Assembly (NCBI GenBank): GCA_945864585.1
Contig: CAMBCF010000022.1
Location: 1 to 51,555, forward strand
Origin: Bordetella parapertussis
GTDB taxonomy: Bacteria > Pseudomonadota > Gammaproteobacteria > Burkholderiales > SG8-41
Reading direction: 5' to 3'
DNA: 51,555 bases
Shown here: in pieces, positions 35,754 through 46,409 of the stretch
Layout: every line of letters begins with the position of its first letter
Numbering within the stretch: position 1 is the stretch's first letter
Notes under the pieces: model-generated
Seen by the model: only the letters and a program-made list of their open reading frames with translations
The model's database searches: none
Told to the model about the DNA's origin: nothing
Program-made: the position numbers and the translations under genes

Positions 35754-36389
35754 ATGACCCCGCCCCCCGTCGAATATCTGGCTTCCGCGCACAAGATGGA
35801 GGAGATGCTGCCCGACATCGGACGCGAAGTGGCGTTCGTCGGACGCTCTAACGCCGGGAAATCCAGCGCCATCAATGCGCTGGCCAATCGTCACCGTCTG
35901 GCGTTCGTGAGCAAGACGCCGGGACGCACGCAGACTATTAATTTTTTCAGCGTGGGCAAAAACCGGCGCTGGGTGGATTTGCCGGGTTATGGTTTTGCCA
36001 AGGTTTCGAAGACTGAGCGCGCATACTGGGGCGAGTTAATTAGCGCTTACCTATCAACTCGTAATGCATTGATAGGATTGATATTATTATCAGATTCTCG
36101 TCACGGCATTAAACCGCTGGACGAACAACTGATCCGTTGGTTTGCGCCCACCGGCCGCCCGCTTCACGTGCTGCTGACCAAGAGTGACAAGCTGTCGCAG
36201 AGTGCTTGCGCAACCGTGCTGCGCGACACACAAGCGTTGCTCACCCTGCGCTATCCCACTGCAAATTGTACCGCGCAGCTTTTTTCCGCCACCGCGAATA
36301 AGGGCGTCGCGCAGGCGAATTCTTTGCTCGCGCAATGGCTCGCAGCGCCTGAAGACCGTACAGAAAAAGCCCCCGGTAAAGGGGAGTAA
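35754..36389 (+). CDS. engB: Ribosome-biogenesis GTPase EngB (YsxC/YihA)
   Basis: Essential GTPase acting in 50S subunit assembly. The 211-residue protein has the G1 loop GRSNAGKSSAINAL, G2 SKTPGRTQTINFF, G3 DLPGYGFAKVS and G4 LLTKSDKL. No good ribosome site precedes ATG 35754, but the N-terminus MTPPPVEYLASAHKMEEML aligns with the family start. The last codons and stop lie in a strong hairpin (36369-36398). Confidence 0.94.
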   Translation: MTPPPVEYLASAHKMEEMLPDIGREVAFVGRSNAGKSSAINALANRHRLAFVSKTPGRTQTINFFSVGKNRRWVDLPGYGFAKVSKTERAYWGELISAYLSTRNALIGLILLSDSRHGIKPLDEQLIRWFAPTGRPLHVLLTKSDKLSQSACATVLRDTQALLTLRYPTANCTAQLFSATANKGVAQANSLLAQWLAAPEDRTEKAPGKGE

Positions 36390-36462
36390 ACCGGGGGCCA
36401 AAAAGCCTTAATTGGATTAAGGCGCCCGCCCAGGGAGGTGAAGCGGGAGACGAAAAATCCCG
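36369..36462 (+). other. Three consecutive hairpins between engB and hemB
   Basis: Hairpin 1: GCCCCCGGT (36369-36377) with ACCGGGGGC (36390-36398), covering the engB stop. Hairpin 2: GCCTTAAT with ATTAAGGC (36405-36423), loop of 3. Hairpin 3: CGGGA with TCCCG (36444-36462), preceded by a GGAGGTG. None has a T-run, so simple termination is not obvious; a structured leader or small RNA is possible. Confidence 0.6.
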
Positions 36463-36471
36463 TCTTCTGCT

Positions 36472-37561
<1,090 letters not shown>

Positions 37562-37562
37562 C

Positions 37563-38207
37563 CTACGGCTGCGACAACAATTCCTCCACTGCCGCGAGCT
37601 TGGCGCGCTCAATGGCTTTGCCTGCCAGCGAGGTTTTTAAAGGCAGGTGCGCGTCACGCGGGGACAGCACGGTGATTTCGATGCTGGCGCCATCGTCGTC
37701 GAGGGTAAATAGCGGCACCGTGATGCGTGTTTCCCCGCTGTAAAGACTGGTCTGGCCGGATTGGTAGTCAGCGCCCCGGTCAATGAAGAACAACTCTACC
37801 GCTTTAACGTCGTCGGTGAAAAGCTGCAACTGAATGCCCGCGTATTTGCCGGCGATGCCGGACAGCACAGCGCCGGTAAGATGCGGATTAAAAGCGTCGA
37901 GCCCGGCCATCGCGCGCACCGCAATTTCGCGCAATTCGGTAAGCCGTGCGCGATGATTATCGGTGTCATAAATCTCGCGGTAGGCGCGTAGCGCCTGGTC
38001 TATTTCGTCGTTGCCGGGGAGTTGGCTAAAGTCAGCCACGCCGGCTTGCCGCGCGGCTTTTTTCTTGGCGAGCGCGTGATCTTCGATACCGTCTTCGGCC
38101 ATGATGCGCGCGGCGAGATGTGCGATGCGGGCGCGTTCGTCATTGCGCCGGCGCGATTCATTACGCGGCCGTTCGCCGCCGCGGGTACGATCGTCATTGC
38201 GGGGCAT
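37563..38207 (-). CDS. Conserved hypothetical protein, 214 residues
   Basis: Soluble protein with a highly charged N-terminus (PRNDDRTRGGERPRNESRRR), a helical part RIAHLAARIMAEDGIEDHAL with AKKKAARQAG, a conserved-looking core around TGAVLSGIAGKYAGIQLQLF and TDDVKAVELFFIDRGADYQS, and an end rich in beta strands. I recall related proteins in proteobacteria without known function; the core loosely resembles nucleotidyltransferase-like folds, which I cannot confirm. It is convergent with hemB (1 nt apart) and co-directional with the PBP1A gene, which starts far upstream and ends after it on the other side. Confidence 0.7.
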   Translation of the reverse strand: MPRNDDRTRGGERPRNESRRRNDERARIAHLAARIMAEDGIEDHALAKKKAARQAGVADFSQLPGNDEIDQALRAYREIYDTDNHRARLTELREIAVRAMAGLDAFNPHLTGAVLSGIAGKYAGIQLQLFTDDVKAVELFFIDRGADYQSGQTSLYSGETRITVPLFTLDDDGASIEITVLSPRDAHLPLKTSLAGKAIERAKLAAVEELLSQP

Positions 38208-38214
38208 TATTTAT

Positions 38215-40509
38215 TTAAAACAATTGGTTACGAGCGCTGTCCGGTGCGGGAACCGGGATGCCGGGCGCTGGAGCATCACCCGGCGTGTTAGTGTCGGCGC
38301 CATCTGCACGCGGGCCGAATTCCTGATACGCAACTTCGCTGCCGCTGCCTACCAGACCCTTGGGCGTTTCCAGCGGCTGCTCGGCAATGCCTTTTAACAC
38401 CACGCCCATATAGTTTATCCAGATCGGCAGCGCCACTGAGCCGCCGGTTTCACCACGGCCCAGCGTTTTGGGCTGGTCGTAACCCACCCACGCCACGGCC
38501 ACCAGTTCGGAATTGTAGCCACCAAACCACGCATCCAGAAAATCGTTGGTGGTGCCGGTCTTGCCGGCAAGATCACCGCGACCGAGTTTCATCGCCGCCG
38601 CCGCCGTGCCGAAGCGCACCACGTCGCGCATCATGCTGGTCATGATGTAGGCGTTGCGTTCATCGATCGCGCGTTCGGCGTTTTCTCTGGCGCGAACTGC
38701 CCGCTCTTCAAACAACACCGTGCCGCGCCCGTCTTCGATGCGCTGAATAAAATACGGTTTGATGCGAAAGCCGCCGTTGGCGAACGTCGAGTAACCGCTG
38801 ATCATTTGCAGCGGCGTCACGTTGCCTGCGCCCAGCGCCATGGTCAGATACGGCGGATGCAGTTTGGCCTCGAAGCCGAAGCGTGTGATGTAGTCCTGCG
38901 CATAGCGCGTGCCGATGGCTTGCAGAATGCGGATGGACACCAGGTTTTTCGAACGCACCAGCGCCTGGCGCATGGAGATCGGCCCGTCATACTTGCCGTC
39001 GTAGTTTTTGGGTTCCCACATTTCACCGCCGGTTTGCGCGGCGGTAAATGACATTGGTTCGTCTTCGATAATCGATACCGGGGTAAAGCCCTTTTCCAGC
39101 GCGGCCGAGTAAATAAAGGGTTTGAAGCTTGACCCCGGCTGACGCAATGCTTGTGTCGCGTGGTTGTATTGCGAGCGCGCGAAATCGAAGCCCCCGGCCA
39201 ACGCGCGAATCGCGCCGTCGCGCGGATCAGCGGAGACGAGCGTGGATTCCACCGCCGGTAATTGGGTAATGCTCCAGCGCTTTTTGTCGTCGGCCTGAAC
39301 ACGAATAATCGCGCCGCGGCGTATGCGCTGGTTGGGATTGGATTTGTCGCTGAGGAAGTCGCCCGCAAACTTCAGCCCCGCATCGGTGATTTCCACCCAT
39401 TCGCCGCCGCGCCGGTAGGCTTTGACTCGTTTCAGCGAGGTTTCAGTGACGACGGCGGCATGAAGGTCCTCGCTGTCGGGATATTCCTGCAGCGCTTCTT
39501 CGAGTGTTTCTTCGGTGGCATTTGCGGGTAGTTCGGCATAACCCTCGCGGCCGCGGTAGCCGTGTCGCCGATCATAGGCGAGCAAACCGGCGCGCAATGC
39601 GGCATTGGCGGCGTCCTGATGGCTCACCAGTATCGTGGTGTAGACCTTGATCCCCAGCGCATAGGCGTCTTCCTTGTAACGCTCATACATGACCTGACGC
39701 ACCATCTCCGCGACGTAGCCGGCTTTGGTGGCGAATTCGTTGGGGTCGTTCTTGATCGTCAACGGTTGTTTGTCGGCGCTGGCCTGCTGCTCGGCGCTGA
39801 TGACATTCATTTCGCGCATCCGGCGCAATACGTATTGCTGGCGCAGCTTGGCGCGCGACGGGTTGGCGACCGGATTAAAGCTGGAGGGCGCCTTGGGCAA
39901 ACCGGCTAGCATGGCGGTCTCGGCCAGCGACAGTTGTTCTAAAGTCTTGCCATAGTAAATACGCGCGGCGGAGGCAAAGCCGTAAGCGCGCTGGCCGAGG
40001 TAAATCTGGTTGACGTAGAGCTCGAGGATTTGCTCCTTGCTCAGGCTGGTCTCGATTTTGAACGCCAGCAGCATCTCGTTGACTTTGCGGGTCAGCGTTT
40101 TTTCGCGTGACAAGAAGAAGTTGCGCGCCACCTGCATGGTGATGGTGGATGCGCCCTGGCGCGGGCCGATGTGGGTAAAGTTGGCGATGGCCGCGCGCGC
40201 CACGCCCATATAATCGACGCCCTTATGTTGGAAATAGCGCTCGTCTTCGGCGGCGAGTATGGCGTCCACCATCGGCTTGGGCACTTCGCGGATGGACACC
40301 ACGGAACGGCGCTCTTCGCCAAATTCGCCGATGAGTTTGCCGTCAGCGCTGTAGATGCGTAAGGGAACCTTGGGCCGGTAATCGGTCAATACCTCGAGCG
40401 AAGGCAAGGTGGGCCAAATCATGGCGGCGGCGAAAGCCAGCAGCAAGGCTGTTGCAAAAACACCTACAACCACAAGTAATAGGGGGTAAACCAACCATCG
40501 AGCAGACAT
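38215..40509 (-). CDS. mrcA: Bifunctional penicillin-binding protein 1A
   Basis: Class A PBP with glycosyltransferase and transpeptidase activity for peptidoglycan synthesis, 764 residues, anchored by one N-terminal membrane helix (about residues 8-32). The glycosyltransferase has EDERYFQHKGVDYMG (catalytic Glu88), GASTITMQVARNFFLS and KEQILELYVNQIYLGQRAYG. An OB-like insert follows. The transpeptidase has SSFK (Ser460), SKN (VRSKNLVSIRI) and KTGTTND. It is divergent from pilM, with about 230 bp between them, the usual arrangement in proteobacteria. Confidence 0.96.
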   Translation of the reverse strand: MSARWLVYPLLLVVVGVFATALLLAFAAAMIWPTLPSLEVLTDYRPKVPLRIYSADGKLIGEFGEERRSVVSIREVPKPMVDAILAAEDERYFQHKGVDYMGVARAAIANFTHIGPRQGASTITMQVARNFFLSREKTLTRKVNEMLLAFKIETSLSKEQILELYVNQIYLGQRAYGFASAARIYYGKTLEQLSLAETAMLAGLPKAPSSFNPVANPSRAKLRQQYVLRRMREMNVISAEQQASADKQPLTIKNDPNEFATKAGYVAEMVRQVMYERYKEDAYALGIKVYTTILVSHQDAANAALRAGLLAYDRRHGYRGREGYAELPANATEETLEEALQEYPDSEDLHAAVVTETSLKRVKAYRRGGEWVEITDAGLKFAGDFLSDKSNPNQRIRRGAIIRVQADDKKRWSITQLPAVESTLVSADPRDGAIRALAGGFDFARSQYNHATQALRQPGSSFKPFIYSAALEKGFTPVSIIEDEPMSFTAAQTGGEMWEPKNYDGKYDGPISMRQALVRSKNLVSIRILQAIGTRYAQDYITRFGFEAKLHPPYLTMALGAGNVTPLQMISGYSTFANGGFRIKPYFIQRIEDGRGTVLFEERAVRARENAERAIDERNAYIMTSMMRDVVRFGTAAAAMKLGRGDLAGKTGTTNDFLDAWFGGYNSELVAVAWVGYDQPKTLGRGETGGSVALPIWINYMGVVLKGIAEQPLETPKGLVGSGSEVAYQEFGPRADGADTNTPGDAPAPGIPVPAPDSARNQLF

Positions 40510-40740
40510 TTAGCGGTGGCTTTCAGAGATATATCTTTAGAAAATTCAGATACTTATACGCTTTTGTTTACAGGAAACTTGAATGTCTATCGGCGCTAAA
40601 ACTTACCAGCTACACTATATCCTAGAATATGGTTACGATTGCGGTTAAGAACTAGGAAGCGGCAGCGACTGGACGCAAAAATCGCATATATAAAATGGGT
40701 TACGGTTAACATTTAAAGTAATTTGTCGGCACAAACGCAC

Positions 40741-41853
40741 ATGCCTATCCCAAAGATCAAATTCCCAAACGTGCTCGGCGCGCTGGACAGTTTTTTTAAA
40801 GCAAAATCGCCGCCGATGATCGGCGTGGACATCAGCACATTTGCCGTGAAAATGGTGGAATTGTCCGACTCCGGCAACAAGATGTACCGCATCGAACGTT
40901 ACGCCATCGAGCCGCTGCCCCGTGATTCAGTAGTGGAAGGAAACATCAACAATCTCGAGGCGGTTGGCGAGGCCGTCAGGCGTTGCCACGTGCGTTTGGG
41001 CAGCAGTATCAGAAATGTGGCTATTGCACTGCCCAACGCCGCGGTAATTACTAAAAAAATTTGGGTACCCGCCGGGTTGACCGAAGAAGAGGTAGAAGTT
41101 CAAGTTGAAGCCGAGGCCAACCAATATATTCCGTTTGCGCTGGACGAGACGAATCTCGATTTTCAGATTATCGGCCCTGCGCCCGGCAGCGAGGAAGATG
41201 TCGAAGTGTTGATCGCCGCATCGCGCAGGGAAAAAGTCGAAGATCGTGTTGCCGCAGCCGAAGTCGCCGGCCTCAAAGCCGTGGTGGTTGATGTGGATCT
41301 ACTGGCCGCGCAGGCTGCTTATGAGCTCATCGAATCGCAGCTTCCGGATAAGGCCGTGGACCAGAACATCGCAATCGTGGATGTGGGCGCGACCTTCACC
41401 ACAGTTAACGTATTGCGTAACGGCCAGTCGATTTATCTGCGCGAGCAACCTTTTGGCGGTGCGCAGTTGACGCAGGAAATACAGGACAAATTCGGTCTCT
41501 CGCGCGAAGAAGCGGAAGTCGCCAAACGCACCGGTGGTTTGCCGGACAACTATGAAACCGATGTGTTGAATCCGTTCCTCGAAACCTTTGGTCTTGAAGT
41601 CGCGCGCGCATTGCAGTTCTTTTTTACCTCAACGCAGTACAACCAGGTTAATCATATTGTGCTGTCCGGCGGTTGCGCTTCGTTGCCGGGGGTGGATGCA
41701 GCAGTGTCCCAGCGCACACAGGTCAACACGGTTATTGCCAACCCGTTCGCCAATATGGCGCTGTCGTCCAAAGTGCGGCCCAAAAACTTGCAACAGGATG
41801 CGCCCTCCCTGATGGTGGCCTGTGGCCTGGCGATGCGGAGATTCGACGCATGA
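40741..41853 (+). CDS. pilM: Type IV pilus inner-membrane platform protein PilM
   Basis: Cytoplasmic actin-like ATPase-fold protein that binds the PilN N-terminus. The 370-residue product has MIGVDISTFAVKMVELSDSG, EVEVQVEAEANQYIPFALDE, IAIVDVGATFTTVNVLRNGQ, YLREQPFGGAQLTQEIQDKF and LSGGCASLPGVD. ATG 40741 is used; a TTG six codons upstream is possible, and neither has a clear ribosome site. The 230-bp AT-rich gap to mrcA should hold both promoters. The stop overlaps pilN. Confidence 0.94.
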   Translation: MPIPKIKFPNVLGALDSFFKAKSPPMIGVDISTFAVKMVELSDSGNKMYRIERYAIEPLPRDSVVEGNINNLEAVGEAVRRCHVRLGSSIRNVAIALPNAAVITKKIWVPAGLTEEEVEVQVEAEANQYIPFALDETNLDFQIIGPAPGSEEDVEVLIAASRREKVEDRVAAAEVAGLKAVVVDVDLLAAQAAYELIESQLPDKAVDQNIAIVDVGATFTTVNVLRNGQSIYLREQPFGGAQLTQEIQDKFGLSREEAEVAKRTGGLPDNYETDVLNPFLETFGLEVARALQFFFTSTQYNQVNHIVLSGGCASLPGVDAAVSQRTQVNTVIANPFANMALSSKVRPKNLQQDAPSLMVACGLAMRRFDA

Positions 41854-42407
41854 TACGCATCAATCTATTGCCGCATCGCGAGACGCGGCGCAAACAGCAG
41901 AAGCAGCAGTTTTTTATTCCGCTCGGCGCGATTGTCGTCGCCGGTGCGGTGCTCGCGTACGGCGTCTACCTTCGCTTGGGCGGCCAGTTCGATGAAGAAG
42001 TCGCCCGCAACAAATTTTTGACCGAAGAAATCGAAAAGGTCGACAAAGAAATCGCGGATATCAACCGCCTCAAGGAGGCGACCGCCTCGTTGCTGGCGCG
42101 TAAGCAATTGGTGGAGACGCTGCAAAGTAACCGTTCCGAAACAGTATATCTGCTGGATCAGTTGGTGCGGCAATTGCCCGATGGCATGTATCTGAGATCC
42201 GTGCGGCAACAAGGTGCAATGGTGGTGATAAACGGGGTTACGCAGTCGCAGGCGCGCGTATCCACGCTGATGCGCAACCTTGAATCCTCACAGAAACTTG
42301 GCAGTCCGGCACTGGTAGAGATCAAGGCCCTGCAGCAAGGCACGACCCGCGCCAATGAATTCACGTTGAACGTCACCATCGTGCGCCCGAAAGCGGAAAA
42401 GGGATAA
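41850..42407 (+). CDS. pilN: Type IV pilus assembly protein PilN
   Basis: Bitopic inner-membrane protein of 185 residues. It starts with the PilM-binding motif IRINLLPHRETRRKQQ, has a membrane helix at about residues 23-43, then a coiled coil and a ferredoxin-like periplasmic domain (YLLDQLVRQLPDGMYLRSVR, INGVTQSQARVSTLMRNLE). ATG 41850 overlaps the pilM stop. Confidence 0.93.
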   Translation: MIRINLLPHRETRRKQQKQQFFIPLGAIVVAGAVLAYGVYLRLGGQFDEEVARNKFLTEEIEKVDKEIADINRLKEATASLLARKQLVETLQSNRSETVYLLDQLVRQLPDGMYLRSVRQQGAMVVINGVTQSQARVSTLMRNLESSQKLGSPALVEIKALQQGTTRANEFTLNVTIVRPKAEKG

Positions 42408-42413
42408 TTCGCC

Positions 42414-43061
42414 ATGACGCTTGATGAGTTGCGTAGACTGGATTGGAAAAAAATTGGATCGTGGCCGCTTCAGCTAAAACTCGGCGCGCTTGTATTGCTG
42501 TTGCTGGTCATAATTGGTGTGGCCTACATTTTTCTGTGGTCCGACCAGTTGGGGCAAATCGAAGCGGAGCGCGCGAAAACAGACCTGTTGAAGACCACCT
42601 ACCTTGACAAGAAAAAAGTCGCGGTCAACCTGCCGGCGTACCGCAAACAGCTGGAAGATATCGAGAAGCAATTCGGCGTATTGTTGAAACAATTGCCCGG
42701 AAAATCCGAAATGGATGCGCTATTGACAGACATCAACCAGGCTGGCTTGGGCCGCGGACTGCAATTTGAACTTTTCAAGCCGGCAGCCAGTGAATCGGCC
42801 AAGGAATTTTATGCGGAGCTGCCGATCACAATACGGGTAACCGGAAACTATCACGACATCGGCGCGTTCGCCGGAGATATCGGCAAGCTGTCGCGGATAG
42901 TGACCCTGAACGACATTAGCGTTACTTCGGTGAAAGAGGCGTTGTCGATGGACGCTACCGCGATGACTTATCGGTATTTGGACGAGGCTGAAATCGCGGA
43001 GAAAAGGAGGGCCGCGGCAGCCGCTGCGGCGAAGAAGGGCGCTGCCCCGGCGAAAAAATGA
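42414..43061 (+). CDS. pilO: Type IV pilus assembly protein PilO
   Basis: Partner of PilN in the alignment subcomplex, 215 residues. The N-terminus DELRRLDWKKIGSWPLQLKL precedes one membrane helix (about 24-46), a coiled coil and the periplasmic domain with LLKQLPGKSEMDALLTDINQ, AGLGRGLQFELFKP and ITIRVTGNYHDIGAFAGDI. The C-terminus is an unusual Ala/Lys-rich tail (about 20 residues) not needed for the fold. It overlaps pilP. Confidence 0.93.
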   Translation: MTLDELRRLDWKKIGSWPLQLKLGALVLLLLVIIGVAYIFLWSDQLGQIEAERAKTDLLKTTYLDKKKVAVNLPAYRKQLEDIEKQFGVLLKQLPGKSEMDALLTDINQAGLGRGLQFELFKPAASESAKEFYAELPITIRVTGNYHDIGAFAGDIGKLSRIVTLNDISVTSVKEALSMDATAMTYRYLDEAEIAEKRRAAAAAAAKKGAAPAKK

Positions 43062-43570
43062 TGCGTAAATACGTCATTCCTGTTGTTGCGTGCGCCCTGT
43101 TCGCTGGTTGTGGCGGTGAACAACATGCAGATCTGCGGGCATGGGTAAAGGATCAGGATAATCTGCCGCGCGGACGCATTCCGGCGTTGCCTGAAGTCAA
43201 GCCGTATCAACCGATTGAGTATGCGGCGTTTGATCTGATCGATCCGTTCAAACCCCGCAAGATCGAGCCGCCGAAAGGTGGCGCATTGGCGGGCGGCATC
43301 CAACCGGATCCCAACCGGCGGCTTGAGCCGCTGGAAGCGTATCCGCTCGAAGCCCTAAAAATGGTAGGCGTTTTGAAGCAGAAAGAATTTTTTGGGCTGG
43401 TGAAATCGCCTGACAATAATATTTTTCAAGTGAAAACCGGCAACTATCTCGGACAGAATTTCGGCCGCATCGTCGCGGTGTCGGATAACGCGATCAAGCT
43501 CAAGGAAATTGTTCAGGACAAAAATGGCAACTGGGAAGAAAAAGAGCAGACGCTGTTGCTGCAGGAATGA
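43058..43570 (+). CDS. pilP: Type IV pilus lipoprotein PilP
   Basis: Inner-membrane lipoprotein that links PilNO to the PilQ secretin, 170 residues. Lipobox FAGC gives lipidation at C18. The family features are YAAFDLIDPFKPRKIEPPKG (binding region for PilN/PilO) and the beta-rich LEAYPLEALKMVGVLKQK, then GQNFGRIVAVSDNAIKLKEI. The first ATG overlaps the pilO stop. Confidence 0.94.
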   Translation: MMRKYVIPVVACALFAGCGGEQHADLRAWVKDQDNLPRGRIPALPEVKPYQPIEYAAFDLIDPFKPRKIEPPKGGALAGGIQPDPNRRLEPLEAYPLEALKMVGVLKQKEFFGLVKSPDNNIFQVKTGNYLGQNFGRIVAVSDNAIKLKEIVQDKNGNWEEKEQTLLLQE

Positions 43571-43582
43571 TCAGGAAAAAAC

Positions 43583-45718
43583 ATGATAACAAGCTTCCTT
43601 TCGTTGGTCCCGCGCTTGCGCACCGGTTTACTGGTGCTGCTGCTGGGATTCGGCGCCGTGTCAGCCTACGCGCAAAACAGCATTGAAAGCGTCAATGTGT
43701 CACCGCAACCCGGCGGCAAGGTGGTCATTCGCATAGGCCTCAAGGAGGCGCTCGCCACGGCGCCGGCGGGTTTTACCGTAAACAATCCGCCGCGGCTCGC
43801 GTTTGACTTCGCCAATACCGGCAATGCGCTCGGTCGTAACGTGCAAAATGTGTCCCACACGGAAGTGCGCCGCATTAACATTGTGCAAGCGGGCGACCGT
43901 ACGCGCATGGTGCTGGAACTCACGCGCGCCCTGAACTATGTAACACAGTTGGAAGGCAAAACCCTGCTGATTACCTTGCAAGGCGGTGCTGCTGGTTCGG
44001 TCGCCGCAGCGCCTGCGCGCTTTGCAGAACCCACTGCGCCGGAACAATCACACAGCCTGCGCAATGTGGATTTCCGGCGCGGTAACGCCGGCGAAGGCCG
44101 CGTGGTGATCGACCTCTCAGACAGTCAGATTGGCATAGACATTCGCAAGCAAGGCCGTTCCATTGTGGTGGACTTCCAGAACGCCGCGTTACCGGCCAAC
44201 CTGGCGAAACGTTATGACGTGATGGACTTTGGCACGCCGGTGCAAAGTATTGAAGCAACCTCGCGCAGCGGCAGTGCGCGTGTGACGATTACGCCCACGG
44301 GCAATTGGGAGCACTCTGCTTACCAGGCCGACAACCGGTTTATTATCGAAGTCAAGCGTGTGGTGGAAGATCCTAACCGTTTGGTGCGCCAGGGATTTGT
44401 GGGTGAGAAGCTGTCGCTGAACTTCCAGAACGTCGAGGTGCGCTCGGTATTGCAGGTGCTGGCGGACTTTACCGGCCTTAATATCATTACCAGTGATTCG
44501 GTCAGCGGCAATCTCACATTGCGCTTGAAAGATGTGCCGTGGGATCAGGCGCTCGACATTATCCTGCGCAGCAAGGGACTGGATTTACGCAAAGAGGGCA
44601 GCGTGGTGTGGATAGCGCCGCGCGACGAGTTGGCCACGCGCGAGAAGCTGGCGCTGGAATCGCGCTCGCAAATCTCTGATCTGGAGCCGACGCAAACCGA
44701 AAGCTTTCAAATGAATTATCAAAAGGCGTCCGACGTTCAGGTATTGCTCAATGGCGGTAGTTCTGGCGCTACCGCCTCCGCAGGCGCTGTATCAAGCCGT
44801 ATCCTGTCTAAACGCGGCAGCGCGGCGATTGACGCCCGCACCAATCAAATATTTGTGCAGGACACGCCGTCTAAACTGGAGGAAGTGCGGCGGTTGATCC
44901 GTGCTGTGGATATCCCGGTGCGCCAGGTGATGATTGAGTCACGCATCGTGGAGGCGAGCGACACTTTTGGGCGAAATTTGGGTGTAAAGCTGGGTTATGT
45001 CGAAGACTACCGTCTTGGGGGGCAGGGTAGAGTTGGCCCGCAATTCGGCGCCGACTTGAGCACACTCGGGCAATTGAATGGCATCGTTGCGGGCACCCCT
45101 ACCCTCGTGCCCGGGGGCCTCCAGGTCAACCTGCCGTCGGGCGGGATAGGCGGCACCGCTGCAGGGGCTTTTTCCGCGATGCTGTTTAATCAGTCACGTT
45201 CGCGCCTGCTGGCGCTGGAACTCTCTGCGCTGCAGGCCGATGGCAAAGGTAAAATCATCTCCAGCCCGCGCGTCATTACGGCGGACCAGAACGAGGCCAC
45301 GATCGAGCAAGGCACTGAAATTCCCTATGAATCGGCGAGCTCCAGCGGCGCAACCACCATTGCGTTCAAAAAAGCGAGTCTGTCGCTGAAAGTGAAACCG
45401 CAGATCACACCGGACGACAACGTGATCATGAAGCTCAACATCAACAAGGACTCGCGCGGTACGGATACGAGGGCGGGACCTGCCATCGACACCAAGCAGG
45501 TCACCACCGAAGTGCTGGTTGAAAATGGCGGTACTTTGGTCATTGGCGGCATCTACACTCAGGACGAACGCTCTACCACCACCAAGATTCCCGTGCTCGG
45601 CGAGCTGCCGTATGTAGGCTTTCTGTTCAAGCAAAGCGTCAAATCGGATGAGCGTCGCGAACTGCTGATATTCATTACCCCAAAGATACTCAAGGACAAC
45701 CTCAATTTGCGCCGGTAA
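43583..45718 (+). CDS. pilQ: Type IV pilus outer-membrane secretin PilQ
   Basis: Forms the outer-membrane pore for the pilus fibre. The 711-residue product has a signal peptide cleaved near A30 (VSAYA-QN), two AMIN peptidoglycan-binding domains (about 35-140 and 155-260), a secretin N0/STN domain (LSLNFQNVEVRSVLQVLADF), a N1 domain, and the C-terminal secretin domain with ALELSALQADGKGKIISSPR and IPVLGELPYVGFLFK. AGGA 7 nt upstream fixes ATG 43583. Last gene of pilMNOPQ; a terminator follows. Confidence 0.95.
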   Translation: MITSFLSLVPRLRTGLLVLLLGFGAVSAYAQNSIESVNVSPQPGGKVVIRIGLKEALATAPAGFTVNNPPRLAFDFANTGNALGRNVQNVSHTEVRRINIVQAGDRTRMVLELTRALNYVTQLEGKTLLITLQGGAAGSVAAAPARFAEPTAPEQSHSLRNVDFRRGNAGEGRVVIDLSDSQIGIDIRKQGRSIVVDFQNAALPANLAKRYDVMDFGTPVQSIEATSRSGSARVTITPTGNWEHSAYQADNRFIIEVKRVVEDPNRLVRQGFVGEKLSLNFQNVEVRSVLQVLADFTGLNIITSDSVSGNLTLRLKDVPWDQALDIILRSKGLDLRKEGSVVWIAPRDELATREKLALESRSQISDLEPTQTESFQMNYQKASDVQVLLNGGSSGATASAGAVSSRILSKRGSAAIDARTNQIFVQDTPSKLEEVRRLIRAVDIPVRQVMIESRIVEASDTFGRNLGVKLGYVEDYRLGGQGRVGPQFGADLSTLGQLNGIVAGTPTLVPGGLQVNLPSGGIGGTAAGAFSAMLFNQSRSRLLALELSALQADGKGKIISSPRVITADQNEATIEQGTEIPYESASSSGATTIAFKKASLSLKVKPQITPDDNVIMKLNINKDSRGTDTRAGPAIDTKQVTTEVLVENGGTLVIGGIYTQDERSTTTKIPVLGELPYVGFLFKQSVKSDERRELLIFITPKILKDNLNLRR

Positions 45719-45744
45719 TCGCGCACACCACAAGGGTTTGAAGC

Positions 45745-45772
45745 GCGGCGTCTGCGGACGCCGCATTTTTTT
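45745..45772 (+). terminator. Intrinsic terminator after pilQ
   Basis: GCGGCGTC (45745-45752) and GACGCCGC (45757-45764) form an 8-bp stem with a TGCG loop, followed by A and seven T residues. It separates the pil operon from aroK. Confidence 0.9.
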
Positions 45773-45831
45773 GACGGCGTTGGCTTGCGCCCGGCCGCCG
45801 CCTCGCCCGCCGATTCGGCTAGAATTCAAGC

Positions 45832-46407
45832 ATGTCGATATTGGATAACGCCCGCGCCCCGGACAGGGGTCACGCCAACATTTTTCTGGTCGGCCTTATG
45901 GGTTCAGGCAAAACTTCCGTGGGCAAAGTGCTGGCGCGTTTGCTGGGCAAGGAATTTATTGATTCGGATCACGAAATCGAACGTGCAACGGGTGTGCGAA
46001 TTCGGGTTATATTCGAAATCGAAGGCGAAGCGGGGTTCCGCGCGCGTGAGCACAAGATGATCGCTGAACTGGTTGCGCGGGATAACGTGTTGCTGGCTAC
46101 CGGCGGCGGTGCGGTGCTGGCTGAGGAAAATCGCGAGTTGCTTAAGGCGAATGGTTGCGTAATCTACCTGCGCGCGCCGGTGAGATCGTTGCTCAAACGC
46201 ACGCAGCGCGACCGCAATCGGCCGCTGTTGCAAGTGCCTGATCCCGCTGTAAAATTGACAGCGATGTATGAGCAGCGCGACCCCTTATACCGTGAAGTAG
46301 CGCACCTGATCATCGATACCGGCAACCAGAGCGTGCGCGCGCTGGCGGCGCAAATTGAAGCGAAACTTAGAGCGCGCGCAACCGAATCCACCGTCGTAAT
46401 TGGTTGA
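45832..46407 (+). CDS. aroK: Shikimate kinase
   Basis: Phosphorylates shikimate in aromatic amino-acid synthesis. The 191-residue product has Walker [13 protein letters not shown] (21-32), the substrate Asp in [25 protein letters not shown] and the lid RNRPLLQ. It is followed without a gap by aroB. The downstream order aroK-aroB-dgt is common in proteobacteria. Confidence 0.95.
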   Translation: MSILDNARAPDRGHANIFLVGLMGSGKTSVGKVLARLLGKEFIDSDHEIERATGVRIRVIFEIEGEAGFRAREHKMIAELVARDNVLLATGGGAVLAEENRELLKANGCVIYLRAPVRSLLKRTQRDRNRPLLQVPDPAVKLTAMYEQRDPLYREVAHLIIDTGNQSVRALAAQIEAKLRARATESTVVIG

Positions 46408-46409
46408 TT

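Noticed and set aside
40510-40740. Gene in the AT-rich mrcA-pilM gap
   Set aside because: No open frame of note; base composition and position fit two divergent promoters, though I could not choose -35 and -10 boxes with confidence.
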